Source of the DNA: an uncultured cyanobacterium
GTDB lineage: Bacteria; Cyanobacteriota; Cyanobacteriia; PCC-6307; Cyanobiaceae
Reading direction: 5' to 3'
NCBI GenBank assembly: GCA_903934745.1
Contig: CAIZOZ010000073.1
Span: 1-16,735, forward strand
DNA: 16,735 bases
The position numbers and the translations under genes were made by a program. Shown here one piece after another: positions 13,896 through 16,735 of this stretch (position 1 is the stretch's first letter; each line of letters begins with the position of its first letter). The notes below the pieces were generated by a model. That model saw nothing but the letters and a program-made list of their open reading frames with translations, did not search any database and had not been told where the DNA came from.

Positions 13896-13917
13896 GACCC
13901 TACCGCCCGGTGGCGAC

Positions 13918-14415
13918 TCAACCCACCACCAGATCGCCCGGATGACCGATCACCGGATCAGCGGGCAGCTCCAGCAGCGGCGGCAGGGGGCCGCCCTCCG
14001 GCAGGGATTCACCGCGGCCGGCCAGGTGGGCCAGCAGCCAGCTCACCGCCGTGGCCCGGCGGGTGCGACGCGGGTAGAGCTCGCTGATCGTGTAGCCGGC
14101 GAAGCCCAGCTGCTGCTTGAGCAGTTGCTTGTGCTCCCGGGGGATCGAGCGGGTCAGGGCGACGCTGGCCGGGCGCTCGGCAATCAGCTGGGGCGCGATC
14201 GGGAAGGACTCCCGCCAGCTGGCCTCCGTCGCCGGGCCCGCGCTCCAGGTGCCGGAGCCATCGGGCTCATAGCCCAGGCGCGGCCAGATCAGTTCACACA
14301 CGAAGCGATCGCTGGTGCGGTCGGCCAGCACCGCTTCCAGCAGCGCCCGGCTCAGGGGGAAGGAATCGGCGACTGGGGCGGCTGCCACGGGAGCTGGGCC
14401 TGGGAGTGCCGCCAT
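13918..14415 (-). CDS. DUF1823 family protein
   Basis: Function unknown. From the ATG at 14415 the protein has 165 residues: a short Ala/Pro-rich lead, then LLEAVLADRTSDRFVCELIWPRLGYEPD, TWSAGPATEASWRESFPIAPQLIAERPASVALTRSIP, and the strongly family-like EHKQLLKQQLGFAGYTISELYPRRTRRATAVSWLLAHL. Together these fit the cyanobacterial/plastid DUF1823 family. There is no signal peptide or membrane helix, so it is likely soluble. The frame stays open to 14529, but the extra part is low-complexity. It lies 55 bases before der on the same strand and is divergent from dus. Confidence 0.85.
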   Translation of the reverse strand: MAALPGPAPVAAAPVADSFPLSRALLEAVLADRTSDRFVCELIWPRLGYEPDGSGTWSAGPATEASWRESFPIAPQLIAERPASVALTRSIPREHKQLLKQQLGFAGYTISELYPRRTRRATAVSWLLAHLAGRGESLPEGGPLPPLLELPADPVIGHPGDLVVG

Positions 14416-14771
14416 CGTGCTCCATCTGGCGTGGTCGATCTGGCGTGGCCCCGCCGGCGCCGGCCAGCGGTGGCCCGAAGCGGGCCCGGGCGCCTGACGC
14501 GCGGACGAGGGCGGGGGCTGGCGCAGCAAGCCAGCCCGACGGCTGGATCCCGGCTGGCCGATCCGGACCTGCCGGACGCCTCAGCAGCCCAGAGGTGCCT
14601 GGGACCCGCACGGGACAGGGCTGCGGCGGCGGCCAGGGGCAACGGGCACCGCCGATCGATCGCCTGGTGGCTTGCGCAGGCGGGCGAGGCGTCAGATTTC
14701 ATCGCCCTGGAGCCCCCCAGTCCGTGGATGGGCCTGTGGCCGTGACCGAGCGAAGCTGAGAATGGACGCCA
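14416..14771. other. Divergent intergenic spacer between the DUF1823 gene and dus
   Basis: No gene can be supported in these 356 bases. Several frames are open on both strands, but their products are Arg/Pro/Gly/Ala-rich and look like open frames in GC-rich DNA. The one clear structure is a hairpin at 14515-14537: GGGCTGGC (14515-14522) and GCCAGCCC (14530-14537) around a 7-base loop. Promoters for both flanking genes must lie here, but I cannot place them. Confidence 0.5.
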
Positions 14772-15839
14772 ATGGTTGCCTCTCCCTCCCCCCGCCTGGC
14801 CCCGGCCAGCCCGATCCCGCTAGCCCCGCTGTTCCCCCAGCCGCTGCGACTGCAGGGCCAGGGCAGCGAGCGCTCACTGCGCTGCCGGGTGCTGCAGTCG
14901 CCGCTGGCGGGGGTGAGTGATCGCATCTTCCGGGAGCTGGTGCGGCGCTGGGCTCCTGAGGCGCTGCTCTACACCGAAATGGTCAACGCCACCAGCCTGG
15001 AGCTGGGCCACGGGCGCCACAAACTGGAGGATCTGGCCACCGAATGCGGTCCGATCGCCGTACAGCTGTTCGATCACCGGCCGGCGGCGATGGCGGAGGC
15101 AGCCCGCCGCGCCGAAGCGGCCGGCGCCTTCCTGATCGACCTCAACATGGGTTGCCCGGTGCGCAAGATCGCCCGCAAGGGTGGCGGCAGTGGTCTGATC
15201 CGCGAACCGGAGCTGGCGGCGCGCATCGTCGAATCCGTGGCGGCCGCCGTCGCCATCCCGGTCACGGTGAAGACGCGCCTGGGCTGGTGTGGGGGCAGCG
15301 GCGACCCAGCCGCCACCACCGCCACGGCCGTGCACTGGTGCCAGCAGCTCGAACAGGCCGGCGCCAGGCTGCTCACCCTGCACGGCCGCAGCCGCGAGCA
15401 AGGCTTCAGCGGCTCCGCCGACTGGCAGGCGATCGCGGCCGTGAAGCGCAGCCTGACCATCCCGCTGATCGCCAATGGCGATGTCGACAGCCCCGCAGCC
15501 GCCCTGCGCTGCCTGGAGCAGACCGGCGCCGATGGGGTGATGGTGGGCCGGGGCAGCTTGGGCGCCCCCTGGCTGGTGGGTCAGATCGCCGCCGCCCTCG
15601 ACGGCCGGCCCGTGCCGCCCACACCGGGGCCCGCCGAGCGCCTGGCCCTGGCGGCGGAGCAGCTCCAGGCCCTGCTGGCCAGCCGGGGCGAGCGGGGCCT
15701 GCAGATCGCCCGTAAACACATGGGCTGGACCTGCCAGGGCTTCAGCGGTGCCCCCCAGCTGCGCCATGCCCTGATGCGGGCCCCCACCCCGGCTGAGGCG
15801 CTGGCCCTGTTGGCCCAGGCCGCTGCAGGACTGCCCTAA
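14772..15839 (+). CDS. dus: tRNA dihydrouridine synthase (DusB-type)
   Basis: Dus enzymes use FMN and NADPH to reduce specific uridines in tRNA to dihydrouridine. The 355-residue protein has the FMN TIM-barrel with its hallmarks: RVLQSPLAGVSD at 39-50, NMGCPVRKI at 125-133 with the catalytic Cys128, VKTRLGW from 166 with Lys167, HGR at 204-206, NGDV at 235-238, and VGRGSLGAPW at 258-267. A helical C-terminal domain (about 285-355) carries RKHMGWTCQGFSGA, the tRNA-binding region. The first 30 or so residues are an extra Pro-rich lead, and the start could be slightly later. It stands alone on its strand and ends in a stop codon interlocked with that of the convergent DUF4079 gene. Confidence 0.95.
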   Translation: MVASPSPRLAPASPIPLAPLFPQPLRLQGQGSERSLRCRVLQSPLAGVSDRIFRELVRRWAPEALLYTEMVNATSLELGHGRHKLEDLATECGPIAVQLFDHRPAAMAEAARRAEAAGAFLIDLNMGCPVRKIARKGGGSGLIREPELAARIVESVAAAVAIPVTVKTRLGWCGGSGDPAATTATAVHWCQQLEQAGARLLTLHGRSREQGFSGSADWQAIAAVKRSLTIPLIANGDVDSPAAALRCLEQTGADGVMVGRGSLGAPWLVGQIAAALDGRPVPPTPGPAERLALAAEQLQALLASRGERGLQIARKHMGWTCQGFSGAPQLRHALMRAPTPAEALALLAQAAAGLP

Positions 15840-16507
15840 CCCAGCAAGCCCTGGGTGAGCAGGTCGCGGGTGCCGGTGATCGCCTGCACCGCCAGCAGCA
15901 CCGCCAGCAGGAAGGCGGCACTGACATGGAGCTTGCGCAGCCTTGGCCGCTGCTGGATCTCCGGCCGCGCCGCCATGGAGAACAGCAGCAGCCCCACCAG
16001 CAGCGAACCGCTCCAGTAATGGGAGCGCCAGAAATCAACACCGAAGGGGTTGTCGCTGAGACGCCACACCTCCGGCTGGGACCCCAGGGCCAGCAGGGCC
16101 GCCCAGCAGAGCAGGGCGAAGCTGGCCCGCAGGGCCGGGTGCCTCACCCGCCAGAGGGCCAGACAGCTGCCCAAGGCACCAGCCCCCACCAGGATCAGCA
16201 GCGGGATCCGCAGCGGTCCGGCCGCCGGTGCCAGCGAAGCGCTCTGGGGATCAGCGCAGGCACTCAAAAACGACCAGAGAATCGCCACCAGTACCAGTAC
16301 CACCACGCCGGTGGTCACCCAGCGGCCATGATCGACGTGCTCGGTGCCCACCGTCGGCGGCAGGGGATTGATATCGAGCCGCCGCTCCCGCACCAGGATG
16401 CCGAGGCGGATCGTGGCGCCGATCACCGGGTAGACGAACAGGATCATCAGCACCGGATGCAGCAAGGCCAGCCAGTCGAGCGGTGCCATCGCATCGATCG
16501 GATCCAT
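15836..16507 (-). CDS. DUF4079 family multi-pass membrane protein
   Basis: Function unknown. The 223 residues include about six hydrophobic segments (near 12-37, 62-84, 99-118, 125-142, 163-180 and 193-213). The first contains HPVLMILFVYPVIG. A soluble loop with PPTVGTEHVDHGRW follows. Histidines stand at 17, 57, 60, 123, 163 and 194, several at membrane edges (HPVLM, HYWSG, LHVSAA), a pattern reminiscent of b561-type haem proteins (inference). The family assignment is from recalled similarity to cyanobacterial DUF4079 proteins. It starts 20 bases after the cobI stop on the same strand, so they are probably co-transcribed. An in-frame alternative start is Met7. Confidence 0.83.
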   Translation of the reverse strand: MDPIDAMAPLDWLALLHPVLMILFVYPVIGATIRLGILVRERRLDINPLPPTVGTEHVDHGRWVTTGVVVLVLVAILWSFLSACADPQSASLAPAAGPLRIPLLILVGAGALGSCLALWRVRHPALRASFALLCWAALLALGSQPEVWRLSDNPFGVDFWRSHYWSGSLLVGLLLFSMAARPEIQQRPRLRKLHVSAAFLLAVLLAVQAITGTRDLLTQGLLG

Positions 16508-16527
16508 GGCTCAGCGAGCGGCAGCGG

Positions 16528-16735
16528 TCATGGAAGCACCGCGGGCCACCCCTGCCGCACCAGCAGCAGCGAGAAGTAGGGCTGCTCCTCGGCCGCCACG
16601 GCGGCGGCGGCCCCAAGCAGCTGATCGGGCCAGCCCACCCGCTGGGCGAACAGGGCCTGATCCAGCAGGCCCCGGGCCTCCAGGATCGGCCGCACCCAGG
16701 CCCAGCGATGGCCGAGCTTGAGCAGGCCCAGCAGC
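16528..16735 (-). CDS. cobI: Precorrin-2 C20-methyltransferase, 3' end only (CobI)
   Basis: The window edge cuts this gene; only the last 68 codons are visible on the minus strand, ending in TGA at 16528-16530. The residues LLKLGHRWAWVRPILEARGL, then LFAQRVGWPDQ, and the end PYFSLLLVRQGWPAVLP match the C-terminus of cyanobacterial CobI/CbiL, the SAM-dependent enzyme that methylates precorrin-2 (or its cobalt form) at C20 in corrin-ring synthesis. The catalytic and SAM-binding parts lie outside the window. It is followed after 20 bases by the DUF4079 gene. Confidence 0.85.
   Translation of the reverse strand, partial: LLGLLKLGHRWAWVRPILEARGLLDQALFAQRVGWPDQLLGAAAAVAAEEQPYFSLLLVRQGWPAVLP

Noticed and set aside
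14406..14759. Several overlapping open frames in the DUF1823-dus spacer
   Set aside because: Products are Arg/Pro/Gly/Ala-rich in every frame, with no start context and no motifs.

Overview
The window is ordinary chromosomal core-genome DNA of a cyanobacterium, most likely a GC-rich picocyanobacterium of the Cyanobium/Synechococcus type. The evidence is the gene set: PII (glnB), PipX next to its PLP-binding partner PipY/YggS, SepF, an EcfT/CbiQ protein, Ycf63-type MlaE, and several families known mainly from cyanobacteria (DUF3119, DUF3086, DUF1823, DUF4079). The base composition is very GC-rich, and the cyanobacterial HIP1 octamer GCGATCGC occurs seven times by eye. I see no phage, transposase, CRISPR array or plasmid functions.

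Layout, left to right. (1) 1-2058: a gene-free leader with degenerate short repeats, then glnB (+), convergent with tlyA (-) across a shared hairpin. A small conserved-looking protein follows (+, divergent from tlyA). (2) 2103-3719: purB (+), a stem-loop, and tRNA-Gly(UCC) (-). (3) 3885-7702: a plus-strand block of a GPH-type sugar/cation symporter, MlaE lipid permease, DUF3119 and DUF3086. Both gene pairs in it overlap by ATGA. (4) 7703-8031: a gene-free stretch built from degenerate repeats. (5) 8032-8739: plsY (+). (6) 8845-14415: a minus-strand run, read in transcription order as DUF1823, der, ecfT, pipX, yggS/pipY, sepF, proC. Most junctions are tight or overlapping. (7) 14416-14771: a divergent spacer. 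(8) 14772-15839: a DusB-type tRNA dihydrouridine synthase (+), whose stop codon interlocks with that of the convergent DUF4079 gene. (9) 15836-16735: DUF4079 and the 3' end of cobI (-).

How the genes work together. glnB, pipX and yggS/pipY are three parts of the cyanobacterial carbon/nitrogen signalling network: PII senses 2-oxoglutarate, ATP and ADP; PipX swaps between PII and the regulator NtcA; PipY handles PLP homeostasis. mlaE, DUF3119 and DUF3086 form an envelope-linked neighbourhood, with plsY (phosphatidic acid synthesis) near by. ecfT and cobI hint at a cobalt/cobalamin or vitamin-uptake theme around der. purB, proC, tlyA, dus, der and tRNA-Gly are housekeeping.

I found no convincing new multi-gene system. 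The items most worth a second look are: the two repeat-rich spacers, which may share one repeat family; the paired inverted repeats ahead of pipX; a near-consensus NtcA-like site ahead of der; a short proline-rich reading frame whose stop overlaps the possible GTG start of the transporter; and a membrane-histidine pattern in the DUF4079 protein.
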